Below, piece by piece: positions 34,444 to 43,351 of a stretch of 64,000 nucleotides of DNA. Where the stretch lies: NCBI RefSeq assembly GCF_004016445.2, contig NZ_SADT02000001.1, positions 1,283,630-1,347,629 of the forward strand, given 5' to 3'. Origin of the DNA: Mesorhizobium sp. M2E.F.Ca.ET.219.01.1.1. GTDB taxonomy: Bacteria > Pseudomonadota > Alphaproteobacteria > Rhizobiales > Rhizobiaceae. The notes under the pieces are model-generated. The model saw only the letters and a program-made list of their open reading frames with translations, made no database searches and had not been told where the DNA came from. The number at the start of each line of letters is the position of its first letter. The stretch's first letter is position 1. A program made the position numbers and the translations under genes.

Positions 34444-35414
34444 TGGCCAACCGTCTTCCCATCATCGCCGTCATCGCGGCTGTCCTCCTGTTCCTGCTCT
34501 ATTCCTCGGTGTTCGTGGTCAATGCCGGCCAGCAGGCGATCGTGCTTAGGTTCGGCGAGATCATCGACGTCAAGAACGAGCCCGGCATCTACTTCAAGGC
34601 GCCGTTCGCCTTCTTCGATGCCGACAGCGTGCAGATGGTCGAGAAGCGCGTGATGCGCTTCGACCTCGACAACATCCGCGTCCAGGTCTCTGGCGGCAAG
34701 TTCTACGAGGTCGATGCTTTCATCGCCTACCGCATCTCGGATCCGCGTACGTTCCGTGCGGCTGTGTCCGGTCAGGTGGAACTGGCCGAAGCCCGCCTGA
34801 GGACGCGTCTCGACGCGGCGCTGCGCCGTGTCTACGGCCTGCGCGACTTCGAGGCCGCGCTCTCCGAGGAGCGCGGCAATATGATGCGCGAGGTGCGCGA
34901 TCAGCTTCGCCCCGACGCGACCTCGCTTGGCCTCGACATCGAGGATGTGCGCATCCGCCGGACGGACCTGACGGCCGAGGTCTCGCAGCAGACCTATGAC
35001 CGCATGAAGGCCGAGCGCCTGGCGGAAGCCGAGCGCCTGAGGGCGCGCGGTAACGAGGCGGCGCAGCGCATAAGGGCGCGGGCCGACCGCGAGGTCGTCG
35101 AGATCGTCGCCGAGGCGCAGAAGGAATCGGAAATCCTGCGCGGCGAGGGCGAGGCGCAGCGCAGCGCGACCTTCGCGGATGCCTATAAGCGCGATCCCTC
35201 CTTCTTCGACTTCTATCGCTCGATGAACGCCTATGGCACGGCGCTGGACAACACCGGAACGACGATGGTGCTCTCGCCCGAGTCCGAGTTCTTCCGCTAC
35301 TTCCGCGATCCGGGCAGCAAGCCCGGTCCGGCTCCTGCCGCGCCTGCGACGGCCCCCGCCGCGCCTGCGACGGCACCTGCCGCGCCTGCGACCCAACCCG
35401 GCACCGCCCAGTAG
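34443..35414 (+). CDS. hflC: HflC, FtsH protease modulator
   Basis: 323 residues: an N-terminal membrane helix (LPIIAVIAAVLLFLLYSSVF), then the SPFH domain (VNAGQQAIVLRFGEIIDVKN) and the helical arm (ERLAEAERLRARGNEAAQRI), ending in the conserved FFDFYRSMNAYG and VLSPESEFFRYF. The last 27 or so residues are an APAAPAT repeat, encoded by three near-identical 21-bp units at about 35334-35396, beyond the usual end of HflC. Coupled to hflK. Confidence 0.95.
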   Translation: MANRLPIIAVIAAVLLFLLYSSVFVVNAGQQAIVLRFGEIIDVKNEPGIYFKAPFAFFDADSVQMVEKRVMRFDLDNIRVQVSGGKFYEVDAFIAYRISDPRTFRAAVSGQVELAEARLRTRLDAALRRVYGLRDFEAALSEERGNMMREVRDQLRPDATSLGLDIEDVRIRRTDLTAEVSQQTYDRMKAERLAEAERLRARGNEAAQRIRARADREVVEIVAEAQKESEILRGEGEAQRSATFADAYKRDPSFFDFYRSMNAYGTALDNTGTTMVLSPESEFFRYFRDPGSKPGPAPAAPATAPAAPATAPAAPATQPGTAQ

Positions 35415-35420
35415 CGGGCG

Positions 35421-35606
35421 GTGCAGGATTTTCTGGCGGCAATCGGCCTGGTCCTTGTGATCGAAGGGCTGGTCTATGGTGGGTTTCCAGCCTTGGCCCG
35501 GAAACTCGCCGCCGAGATGCTGTCGATGCCGGAAAATGTGCTGCGCATCGGCGGGCTGGTTGCGATCGCCGTCGGCGTTGCCGTTGTCTGGCTGGTGCGC
35601 GGCTGA
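35421..35606 (+). CDS. DUF2065 small membrane protein
   Basis: 61 residues from a GTG at 35421, 6 bp after hflC. Two membrane helices (DFLAAIGLVLVIEGLVYGGF and LRIGGLVAIAVGVAVVWLVR) match DUF2065, which accompanies hflC in many proteobacteria. Function unknown. AGTAGCGGGCGG precedes it. Between it and degP, AGGCGC (35701-35706) and GCGCCT (35717-35722) followed by a T-rich run may form a weak terminator. Confidence 0.85.
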   Translation: MQDFLAAIGLVLVIEGLVYGGFPALARKLAAEMLSMPENVLRIGGLVAIAVGVAVVWLVRG

Positions 35607-35749
35607 CGAAATTCCTTGGTGCGGCGGCAATTGACGGTTTATCCTTCGCCAGTAGCTATGGCCGCAAACGTGCCGTATTTCTTGCCAACATGAGCCGGAC
35701 AGGCGCCTTTGCGGATGCGCCTTTCCTTTTTCAGAACCACCGGGAGGCC

Positions 35750-37270
35750 ATGATGATATCCGACACCCTGTTGCGCGCGGCGCGGCGTATGGTCTTCGCC
35801 GGCGCCACGGCGTTCGCGGTCGGCATTGTTGCCGTTCCGTCCTTCGTCACGCCGACGATCGCCTCCGACGGACCGCCTTCGGTGGCCGATCTCGCCGAGC
35901 GGCTGCTCGGCGCGGTGGTCAACATCTCGACCTCGCAGACGGTGAAAGGCACCGAAGGACCGGGCGCGGTGCCGATGCCGCAACTGCCCGAGGGCTCGCC
36001 TTTCCAGGATTTCTTCGACGATTTCTTCAAGAACCGTGGCGGCGACAAGGGAGGAACTGCGCAGAAAGTGCAGTCGCTCGGCTCCGGTTTCGTCATCGAC
36101 GCCGAGCAGGGCATCGTGGTGACCAACAACCATGTCATCGCCGATGCCGACGATATCGAGGTCAATTTCTCCGACGGCATCACGCTGAAGGCGACACTGG
36201 TCGGCACCGACACCAAGACCGACGTCGCGGTGCTGAAGGTTGATCCGAAAGGTCATAAGCTGACCGCGGTGAAATTCGGCGATTCCACCAAGATGCGCGT
36301 CGGTGACTGGGTGATGGCGATCGGCAATCCGTTCGGCCTGGGCGGCACGGTGACGGTCGGCATCGTCTCGGCGCGCAACCGCGACATCAACTCCGGTCCC
36401 TATGACGACTTCATCCAGACCGACGCCGCCATCAATCGCGGCAATTCCGGCGGTCCTTTGTTCAACGCCGAGGGCGAGGTCATCGGCATCAACACGGCGA
36501 TCATCTCGCCGTCGGGCGGCTCGATCGGCATCGGTTTCTCCATTCCCTCGCAGCTTGCCGCCGGCGTCGTCGATCAGCTTCGCCAGTATGGCGAGACGCG
36601 GCGCGGCTGGCTCGGCGTTCGCATCCAGCCGGTGACGGACGACATCGCCGAAAGCCTCGGCATGGCGACCGCCAAGGGAGCGTTGGTCGCCGGCGTCATC
36701 AAGGGCGGGCCGGTCGACAACGGCACGGTCCAGGCCGGCGACGTCATCATCAAGTTCGACGGCAAGGATATCCATGAAATGCGCGACCTGCCGCGTGTCG
36801 TGGCGGAAAGCCCGGTCGGCAAGGCGGTCGATGTCGTCATCGTGCGCAAGGGCGTCGAGCAGACGGTCAAGGTGACGCTCGGCCGGCTCGAGGATGGCGA
36901 GAAATTGGCCAGCGGCGAAAACGGCAGCACCGATCAGGGCAGTGGCGACAAGGCAACGCCTCCGGTATCGACGGCGTCGGTGCTGGGCATGACGGTCGGC
37001 GAGCTCAACGACCAGACGCGGCAGAAGTTCGGCATCGCCGCCGACGTGTCCGGCGTAGTCATCACCGATGTCGCCAAGGATTCGGCCGCGGCCGAGCGCG
37101 GCATCCAGCCCGGCGAGGTGATAACCGAGATCGCGCAGGAATCGGTCGGCACGCCGAAGGACGTGATGGACCGGATCGGCGCGCTGAAGGAGCAGGGCCG
37201 CAAGAACGCGCTCCTGATGCTGGCTTCGAAGACCGGCGAACTGCGCTTCGTGACGATCCGGATTGATTGA
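35750..37270 (+). CDS. degP: Do/DegP-family periplasmic serine protease
   Basis: 506 residues with an N-terminal signal (RMVFAGATAFAVGIVAVPSF). The trypsin-like domain has His128 (VVTNNHVIADADD), Asp158 (DTKTDVAVLKV) and Ser233 (INRGNSGGPLFNAEGEVIGI). Two PDZ domains follow (LGVRIQPVTDDIAESLGM and VSGVVITDVAKDSAAAERGI). This is the complete HtrA layout for periplasmic protein quality control. The start is at 35750 with GGGAGG upstream; an ATG follows at 35753. Confidence 0.96.
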   Translation: MMISDTLLRAARRMVFAGATAFAVGIVAVPSFVTPTIASDGPPSVADLAERLLGAVVNISTSQTVKGTEGPGAVPMPQLPEGSPFQDFFDDFFKNRGGDKGGTAQKVQSLGSGFVIDAEQGIVVTNNHVIADADDIEVNFSDGITLKATLVGTDTKTDVAVLKVDPKGHKLTAVKFGDSTKMRVGDWVMAIGNPFGLGGTVTVGIVSARNRDINSGPYDDFIQTDAAINRGNSGGPLFNAEGEVIGINTAIISPSGGSIGIGFSIPSQLAAGVVDQLRQYGETRRGWLGVRIQPVTDDIAESLGMATAKGALVAGVIKGGPVDNGTVQAGDVIIKFDGKDIHEMRDLPRVVAESPVGKAVDVVIVRKGVEQTVKVTLGRLEDGEKLASGENGSTDQGSGDKATPPVSTASVLGMTVGELNDQTRQKFGIAADVSGVVITDVAKDSAAAERGIQPGEVITEIAQESVGTPKDVMDRIGALKEQGRKNALLMLASKTGELRFVTIRID

Positions 37271-37310
37271 GTCCGGATCGTTCAGCAACCGATTGATGTT
37301 TCAATGAATA

Positions 37311-37335
37311 GGGCGGCTAGCGAGCCGCCCTTTTT
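37311..37335 (+). terminator. Intrinsic terminator of degP
   Basis: GGGCGGCT (37311-37318), loop AGCG, AGCCGCCC (37323-37330) and TTTTT. The stop codon of the convergent GNAT gene lies inside the stem. Confidence 0.9.
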
Positions 37336-37889
37336 CGTGCCTGCCAGGCCTCGCGCGACAGCCTGTACATGACATGGCGCTTGAGATGCGGATGGCTGTC
37401 GGGGACGCTTGGATGATCGAAATCGGCGTCCGGATCGGCTCGCATGCCGAGCCGCTTCATGACGGCGACCGAACGATGGTTAGCCGCGACCGCGAACGAT
37501 ACTATCTCGTCGACGCCAAGCGTTTCGAACCCGAAGGCGAGCCAGGCTTCGGCAGCTTCGGTGACATAGCCCTTGCCCCAAAATTCGGGCGCCAGCCGCC
37601 AGCCGATCTCGATCGTGCCGGGTGCCAGCACGTCTATGTCTTCCGTTCCGGATAAACCAACGAAGCCGATGCATTCGTCGGTCGCGGCAATCTCGGCCGC
37701 GGCGAAGCCGTAGCCGTCCTCTTCGATCCAGGCGCGGACCTCCTCCATCTTGGCGTCGGCCGCGGCACGGTCGCGGCGGAACGGGAAGAATTCCATCACG
37801 CGCTCATCGGAGTTGATGCGGTGGAAAAGCTCGCGGTCGCCATCCTCCCAGTTGCGCAGGATCAGGCGCTCGGTGCGGATCGGCTTCAT
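37317..37889 (-). CDS. GNAT N-acetyltransferase, RimJ/RimL-like
   Basis: 190 residues starting IRTERLILRNWEDGDRELFH, the standard start of this Acetyltransf_3 subgroup, with EIGWRLAPEFWGKGYVTEAA as the acetyl-CoA pyrophosphate loop and FAVAANHRSVAVMKRLGM near the C-terminus. It probably acetylates an N-terminal or small-molecule amine; the acceptor is unknown. It overlaps the end of serB by 4 bp and follows it on the minus strand. Confidence 0.9.
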   Translation of the reverse strand: MKPIRTERLILRNWEDGDRELFHRINSDERVMEFFPFRRDRAAADAKMEEVRAWIEEDGYGFAAAEIAATDECIGFVGLSGTEDIDVLAPGTIEIGWRLAPEFWGKGYVTEAAEAWLAFGFETLGVDEIVSFAVAANHRSVAVMKRLGMRADPDADFDHPSVPDSHPHLKRHVMYRLSREAWQARKRAAR

Positions 37890-38773
37890 TCGACGAACTC
37901 GTCACGGCGGTAACCCTGGAGATAGAGCAGCGCGGTGAGGTCCCCATGATCGATGCGGATCCGCGCCTGCTCGGCCACCGCCGGCTTGGCGTGGAGCGCT
38001 ACGCCGGTGCCGGCAAGGCGGATCATGTCGAGATCGTTGGCGCCGTCACCGACCGCGATGGCATCCTCTGTCGTCAACGCGAACCTCCCGGCAATCTCCA
38101 GCAGCGCTTCGGCCTTGGCGGCGCGGCCGAGGATCGGCTCGGCCACCATGCCGGTGAAAGTGGCGTCTTCCTCGATCAGGCGATTGGCCCGGTTTTCCTG
38201 GAAGCCCAGCATGGCGGCGATGCGGCTGGTGAAGACGTCGAAGCCGCCCGAGACCAGCGCCGTCCAGGCGCCGTTGGCGCGCATCGTCTGCACCAGGGCG
38301 CGACCGCCGGCGGCGAGCGTCAGCCGGTTGGAGATGATGCGGTCGACCACGGCGGTGTCCAGGCCTTTCAGCAAGGCGACACGCTCGCGCAAGGCGGGCT
38401 CGAAGGCGATCTCGCCATTCATCGAGCGCGCGGTGATCGCCGCGACATGGTCCTTGACGCCGATCTCGTCGGCAAGTTCGTCGATGCATTCCTGGTCGAT
38501 CATCGTCGAATCCATGTCGGCGAGCAGGATCTTCTTGCGCCTGCCTTCGGCAGGCTGCACGATGATATCGACCGGCTCGGAAGCCACCGCGGCGCGCAGA
38601 TTGGCGGTCATTTCGCCGATATCCGGCGTCTGCGGCAAAACGAGATCGCAGGCGACGTCTTCGTCCAGCCAATGAAGGGCGCTTGCGCCGGCAGCCCGCA
38701 AGGCCATATTCGCAAGCGAGGCCGGCACGGCGCGGGCTTCAGGACGGGACACTAAAGTGGCGATCAGCGGCAT
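37886..38773 (-). CDS. serB: Phosphoserine phosphatase
   Basis: 295 residues from the ATG at 38773 (MPLIATLVSRPEARAV). The HAD phosphatase has the nucleophile motif LLADMDSTMIDQEC (Asp86, Asp88), ALVSGGFDVFTSRIAAMLGF (motif II) and AIAVGDGANDLDMIRLAGTG (motif IV). The N-terminal extension of about 80 residues is usual for SerB. It makes serine from phosphoserine. Its 5' end overlaps that of the divergent miaA by 17 bp. Confidence 0.94.
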   Translation of the reverse strand: MPLIATLVSRPEARAVPASLANMALRAAGASALHWLDEDVACDLVLPQTPDIGEMTANLRAAVASEPVDIIVQPAEGRRKKILLADMDSTMIDQECIDELADEIGVKDHVAAITARSMNGEIAFEPALRERVALLKGLDTAVVDRIISNRLTLAAGGRALVQTMRANGAWTALVSGGFDVFTSRIAAMLGFQENRANRLIEEDATFTGMVAEPILGRAAKAEALLEIAGRFALTTEDAIAVGDGANDLDMIRLAGTGVALHAKPAVAEQARIRIDHGDLTALLYLQGYRRDEFVE

Positions 38774-39707
38774 CGAACATTCCGGCAGGCAGGCGGGCGA
38801 AGGCCGCGTCAAGAACGCGATCCTGATAGCCGGACCGACAGCCAGCGGCAAGTCGGCGCTGGCGCTCGATCTTGCCGAACGCGCTGGCGGAGTCATCGTC
38901 AACACCGATTCCATGCAGGGCTATTCGGTGCTCGACGTGCTGACCGCGCGGCCGACCGCCTCCGAAACGGCACGCGTCCCGCACTTCCTGTACGGCCACG
39001 TGCATCCCTCCACGGCCTATTCCACCGGCGCCTGGCTGCGCGATGTGACGAGATTGATAGAAGACGGCGTGCTGTCGGACCGTCCGGTTGTTTTCGTAGG
39101 TGGCACCGGGCTCTATTTCCGCGCGCTGGCCGAAGGCATCTCGGATATGCCGGACATTCCACCGGCGGTCCGTGAGCGCTGGCGCTACGAGCTCAAGGAA
39201 CAAGGGGCCGAAAGGCTGCATCGCCTGCTGATGCATGAGGATTCAACCATGGCCATGCAGCTCAGGCCGACGGACGGCCAGCGGATTGTGCGGGCGCTCG
39301 AGGTGCTCGACGCGTCCGGTCGCTCGATCCTGGAATGGCAGGCGGCGCGCGGCCGTCCGCTGATCGACCGCGACAGCGCTCGTTTCCTGGTCATCGAGCC
39401 GGACCGGGAGCAACTGGTCCGGCGCATAGAGGCGCGTTTCGACCAGATGCTCGACAAGGGCGCGCTCGACGAAGTGCGGCAGCTTACGGCGCTCGGCCTC
39501 GACCCGGACCTGCCGGCGATGAAAGCGATCGGGGTGCGCGAGCTGCAGGCGGCGATGGCCGGACAGTCCGGCTTTCCCGAGGCGATCGAGCGGGCCAAGA
39601 TCGCGACGCGGCAGTATGCCAAGCGCCAGTCGACCTGGTTCAGGCACCAGCTTGGCGCGGAGTGGCGCAGGCTGCGGCCGGGCGATGAAGCGGCAGTTCA
39701 CGACTGA
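38757..39707 (+). CDS. miaA: tRNA dimethylallyltransferase
   Basis: 316 residues from a GTG at 38757. The P-loop AILIAGPTASGKSALALDLA (GPTASGKS at 26-33), NTDSMQGYSVLDVLTARPTA and the C-terminal ATRQYAKRQSTWFRHQ are typical. It adds dimethylallyl to A37 of tRNAs that read UNN codons. The GTG is the only reasonable start before the P-loop and places the first codons over the divergent serB start. Confidence 0.95.
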   Translation: MAISGIEHSGRQAGEGRVKNAILIAGPTASGKSALALDLAERAGGVIVNTDSMQGYSVLDVLTARPTASETARVPHFLYGHVHPSTAYSTGAWLRDVTRLIEDGVLSDRPVVFVGGTGLYFRALAEGISDMPDIPPAVRERWRYELKEQGAERLHRLLMHEDSTMAMQLRPTDGQRIVRALEVLDASGRSILEWQAARGRPLIDRDSARFLVIEPDREQLVRRIEARFDQMLDKGALDEVRQLTALGLDPDLPAMKAIGVRELQAAMAGQSGFPEAIERAKIATRQYAKRQSTWFRHQLGAEWRRLRPGDEAAVHD

Positions 39708-39833
39708 CTAAAAGCCTTTTTCAATCAGCGTCTTAAAATCCTTTGTTCTAATTCTCGCCAGGGTTGTCCGGGTTAACGGTCCGTAAGGCCCGCTATGGCA
39801 TAAGCTCAAGGGTTACAGTGGCGCGGGGAGTAG

Positions 39834-40625
39834 ATGCGTTTCCACAAGGCGGAATCCGCATTTTTCGTGTTTATCTTTGTGATCCTGGCCGCTGGCCTGG
39901 TGACTTTCCATGCCTATGGTCAGTTGCAGGACATCGCCTCGGACCTCGATGCCGCATCGCGCGGCGACAAAATCGTCTATCTCAACAAATTGCTGTTCGT
40001 CACCGGCGCGCTGCTGGCGACCGCGCTGTTCTTCGGCACCTTCTTCATCTACCCGCTGATCCGTGGCCAGGTGCGGGAAGAGGGCAAGCTCAGGGCCATG
40101 ACGGTCTCGCTCAGCGCCCGTTCCCAGACGCTCGAGCAGGCCGCGCTCACCGACGGTCTGACCGGCATGCAGAACCGCCGCTATTTCGACGATGCGCTGC
40201 GCGAATATCTCCAGGAGTTTCGCCGCATCGACAGGCCTGTCGGGCTGATGATCCTCGATCTCGATCATTTCAAGCAGGTCAACGATACGCATGGCCATGA
40301 CGTTGGCGACGAGGTGCTGCGGGCCGTCGCCACCTGCCTGAGAGGCATGACGCGCTATCACGATGTGGTGGCGCGGCTGGGCGGTGAGGAATTTGCCGTG
40401 GTCACGCCCAACATGGATGTCGAGCTGCTTGCCAGATTCGCCGAGCGCATCCGCAAGGCGATCGCCAACCTGTCGATCCTGTCGGGCAATGTGCGGCTCA
40501 AGGTCACCACCAGCGTCGGCCTCGCCGTCTGGGACCATAAGGAGAGCGCCGAGGATTTCTACCGACGCGCCGACCGCCAGCTCTATGAGGCGAAGAAGCA
40601 GGGCCGCAACCGCGTCTGCGCCTAA
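39834..40625 (+). CDS. Membrane-anchored GGDEF diguanylate cyclase
   Basis: 263 residues. Two N-terminal helices (SAFFVFIFVILAAGLVTFHA and LLFVTGALLATALFFGTFFI) flank a short periplasmic loop. The GGDEF domain has LTDGLTGMQNRRYFDDALRE, ILDLDHFKQVNDTHGHDVGD and the active site GGEEF (183-187). An inhibitory RxxD site (Arg174-Asp177) sits five residues before it. It is thus a likely active and feedback-controlled c-di-GMP synthase. No EAL partner is nearby. Confidence 0.93.
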   Translation: MRFHKAESAFFVFIFVILAAGLVTFHAYGQLQDIASDLDAASRGDKIVYLNKLLFVTGALLATALFFGTFFIYPLIRGQVREEGKLRAMTVSLSARSQTLEQAALTDGLTGMQNRRYFDDALREYLQEFRRIDRPVGLMILDLDHFKQVNDTHGHDVGDEVLRAVATCLRGMTRYHDVVARLGGEEFAVVTPNMDVELLARFAERIRKAIANLSILSGNVRLKVTTSVGLAVWDHKESAEDFYRRADRQLYEAKKQGRNRVCA

Positions 40626-40768
40626 AATTCCGAAGATGAATTCGTGAGGCCGGTCGTATGCCGCCGTTTTCTGCGCTTCCGGTGCTCACGGACTTGATGT
40701 CCGCTCCGCTCCGGTTCTCGCAAACGACACCATCCGACTCGGCCTGACGAATTCCCTATCGGAATTTA
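40623..40768. repeat. Nested 146-bp palindrome between convergent genes
   Basis: TAAAATTCCGAAGATGAATT (from 40623) and its imperfect inverse AATTCCCTATCGGAATTTA (to 40768) form the outer arms, about 28 bp long. CGGAC-TTGAT-GTCCG (40689-40703) is a perfect central hairpin on the same axis. It fills the gap between the diguanylate cyclase and the convergent HerA-like gene and probably acts as a bidirectional terminator or interspersed element. Confidence 0.85.
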
Positions 40769-40790
40769 CTCACCGTCCGACGTCAGGCGG

Positions 40791-42626
40791 TTAGTCATTG
40801 AACTGGCGCATGCCGAAGGTCGAGGGCTTCAGGCCGTAGCGCGTGTCGAAGTCGTCGTCCGGCTGGGGGCGGGGGGCTGCGGTGGCCGGTTTCTTGTAAT
40901 CCGGGTCGCCGGCCTGCCGGGCCGAGTCCACGGCCTCGGCGAAGGCCATGGCCTGCTGCGGCTTCGGCACGTTGCGGAGCCGCTCGACGATCATGGCCAG
41001 ATCGACGTCGCTGCCGTCCACGGAGGGCTCGACCTGCTCTCTCTTCGCGGTTCCGGGGATGAACTCCTGCGCCAGCTTCTCGAATTTCAGCCGCATGGTG
41101 GTCGCGACGCCTTCGCCGAAGGCGATGGCTTCGCGCTGCCCCATCGACGACAGGAACGCCAGCGTCGAGGCCGAGGAGTCGGCGATCGCCGAGCGGATGA
41201 TTGCCTGGTCCTGCTCGTTGGCAAGGCGCATGGCGAAGAAGGTCGAGCACTGCGACAGGATGGTCGGGTCGAGCTCGCCCGGGCGCTGGGTGACGACACC
41301 CAGATAGCAGCCATATTTGCGGCCTTCCTTGGCGATGCGCGACAGCGCATGCCTGGTCGGCGCGAAGCCGAGGCGCGGATCAGCCGGCATGTAGCGGTGC
41401 GCTTCCTCGCAAAGCAGGAGCAGCCTCAGCCGGCCTTCGCTCCACAAGGCCAGGTCGAAGGCCAGGCGCGCCAGCACCGAGCAGACCGAGTTGACCACTT
41501 CCGAAGGCATGCCCGCCATCTCGAAGCAGGTGACCGGGCGGCCGTGGTTGGGGACACGGAAAATATTGCCGATCGTCTCGTGGATCGTGTCCTCGATCAG
41601 GCGGGAATTGAACATGAAGCGATAACGCGGATCGGCGGCCGCCGATTCGATGCGCGTCTTCAGCGACTTCAGGATCGGGCGATCGTTCTTGCTTTCGAGC
41701 AGGCCCATGCGCTCATCGATCTGCTTGATGAGATCGGCGATGCGGTAAGGCACCGGCGTATCCGCCGTCAGCGCATCGCTGCCGCGTCTGACATAGGTGC
41801 CGGAACTGGGGTTGCGATAGAGGTTCTTGGCCGCCGGGATCAGGTCGCGCAGGACATCCACTTCCTCGGGCACCGTCTCGCGGCCGCGAAACAGCACTTC
41901 GGCGAATTCCTCCAGCCTGAACATCCAGAATGGCAGGTCAAGCGTCTTGGAATCGACCTTGACGCAATATTCCGGCAGCGAGGCCGCGAACTCGTTATGC
42001 GGGTCGAGGATGAGCACGCGCAGGTCCGGCCGCGCCTCGATGGATTTGCGCAAGAGCAGCGAGACCGCCGTGGACTTGCCGACGCCGGTTGTGCCGACGA
42101 TGGCGAAATGGCGCGCGAGCGTGTCGTCGATGGCGATGTTGGCGTCGATCGATTCATCCTGCGACAGTGTGCCGATGGTGACCGAATGGCGTCCGGCCAG
42201 ATCGTAGACCGCTTGCAGGTCGCGGCTGCGGATACGGTGGGCAATGGCGCCGATATGCGGATAGGCGGTGATGCCACGGTCGAAGATCGGCTTGCCGCCG
42301 GGCTCCGCGCCGTCGCGCACTTCGCCGATCAATTCGATGCTGACCTCGATCGGGTTCTGACCCTCATTGCTCCAGGCGCGGTCCGATTTGCCGATCTCAT
42401 AGACGAGGCCGACCGTGCGCGTCGTGCCGAGATTGATGGAGATCATCTTGCCGACCGTCCATTGGCCGGTGACCGTGCCCTCGGCATCCTCGGCGTAGGC
42501 GCTGATGGTGGCGCGCGCGCCGTCGCATTGCACGACATTGCCGAGAATGCGTTTGTCGCTTTGCAGGGCATTGCGGCGCTCCTGCGAAATCGGTTCGCCA
42601 ACGGAGGCTTCGCGTTCGACAAACAT
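40791..42626 (-). CDS. HerA-like DUF87 ATPase
   Basis: 611 residues. The N-terminal HAS-barrel-like part (NVVQCDGARATISAYAEDAE) precedes a FtsK/HerA ATPase with Walker A VGTTGVGKSTAV (178-189), LRVLILDPHNEF, Walker B LLLLCEEAHRYMP and the arginine-rich VTQRPGELDPTILSQCSTFF. Such proteins form hexameric DNA translocases. No NurA nuclease, Sir2 or other defence partner lies on either side, so this is probably the stand-alone chromosomal form found in Rhizobiales. An ATG at 42626 is preferred to the GTG at 42629. Confidence 0.9.
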   Translation of the reverse strand: MFVEREASVGEPISQERRNALQSDKRILGNVVQCDGARATISAYAEDAEGTVTGQWTVGKMISINLGTTRTVGLVYEIGKSDRAWSNEGQNPIEVSIELIGEVRDGAEPGGKPIFDRGITAYPHIGAIAHRIRSRDLQAVYDLAGRHSVTIGTLSQDESIDANIAIDDTLARHFAIVGTTGVGKSTAVSLLLRKSIEARPDLRVLILDPHNEFAASLPEYCVKVDSKTLDLPFWMFRLEEFAEVLFRGRETVPEEVDVLRDLIPAAKNLYRNPSSGTYVRRGSDALTADTPVPYRIADLIKQIDERMGLLESKNDRPILKSLKTRIESAAADPRYRFMFNSRLIEDTIHETIGNIFRVPNHGRPVTCFEMAGMPSEVVNSVCSVLARLAFDLALWSEGRLRLLLLCEEAHRYMPADPRLGFAPTRHALSRIAKEGRKYGCYLGVVTQRPGELDPTILSQCSTFFAMRLANEQDQAIIRSAIADSSASTLAFLSSMGQREAIAFGEGVATTMRLKFEKLAQEFIPGTAKREQVEPSVDGSDVDLAMIVERLRNVPKPQQAMAFAEAVDSARQAGDPDYKKPATAAPRPQPDDDFDTRYGLKPSTFGMRQFND

Positions 42627-42763
42627 CACTGACCTGGTCCCATTCCCTGAAGCGTCGACCCTATCCAGGCGGGGTTAAATTGAGGTGAGGTCGAATGGTG
42701 TAGACGGTGTTAAGCCGGCCGCGACAATTCGATCGAATGGCCTCTTCCCTGATTTCGCAATTC

Positions 42764-42793
42764 CGATATATTGGACAAATGGACGATATATCG
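42764..42793. promoter_or_regulatory. Paired palindromes over the XRE-cupin start, likely autoregulatory
   Basis: CGATATAT (42764-42771) and ATATATCG (42786-42793) are perfect inverted arms. The right arm is part of the complete palindrome CGATATATCG (42784-42793), which lies inside the first codons. The left copy, CCGATATATTGG, is an imperfect palindrome. The arms flank the ATG at 42779, so binding would block initiation. Confidence 0.55.
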
Positions 42794-43345
42794 AATGACA
42801 TCACCGCTACGATCGGCAAGCGAATACGTTCCGAAAGGACGGTGAGAGACTGGTCGCTGGCCGAGCTTGCGGCGCGCTCGGACGTGTCCAAAGCGATGCT
42901 GAGCGCCATCGAGCGTGGCACGACCAGTCCGACCGCGGCACTTCTGGTGCGCATCGCGGCCGCCTTCGGCATGACACTGTCGACGCTGATCGCGCGGGCC
43001 GAGCTGCAAGGCGGCGGCGTTTCGCGCAGGGACGAGCAGCCGGTGTGGCAGGATCCGGCAACCGGCTACATAAGGCGGCATCTGTCGCCGGCATCCCAGA
43101 TGCCGCTCGAGCTGATCAGGGTCAGCCTGCCGGCGGGCGCCAAGGTCAGCCTACCGGCAGCCTCCTACGCTTTCATCAAGCAGCAGATATGGCTGATCGA
43201 CGGAAGGCTGGATTTCACCGAGGGTGATGTGGTGCACCGGCTCGAGCCCGGCGACTGCCTGGCGCTGGGGGCGCCGGCGGACTGCGTCTTTCATGCTCCC
43301 GGACCGGAAGCGGCGGAATATCTCGTGGCGCTGGTCAGGGACTAA
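42779..43345 (+). CDS. XRE-family regulator with C-terminal cupin domain
   Basis: 188 residues. The N-terminal HTH_3 (ATIGKRIRSERTVRDWSLAE, LAARSDVSKAMLSAIERGTT) is followed by a cupin barrel (LSLPAASYAFIKQQIWLIDG, VVHRLEPGDCLALGAP). This layout is common for regulators of amine or sugar metabolism that sense a small ligand in the cupin. The ATG at 42779 lies between two palindromes and is divergent from the HerA-like gene. The downstream small gene and GNAT may be in its operon. Confidence 0.9.
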   Translation: MDDISNDITATIGKRIRSERTVRDWSLAELAARSDVSKAMLSAIERGTTSPTAALLVRIAAAFGMTLSTLIARAELQGGGVSRRDEQPVWQDPATGYIRRHLSPASQMPLELIRVSLPAGAKVSLPAASYAFIKQQIWLIDGRLDFTEGDVVHRLEPGDCLALGAPADCVFHAPGPEAAEYLVALVRD

Positions 43346-43351
43346 TCTCAA

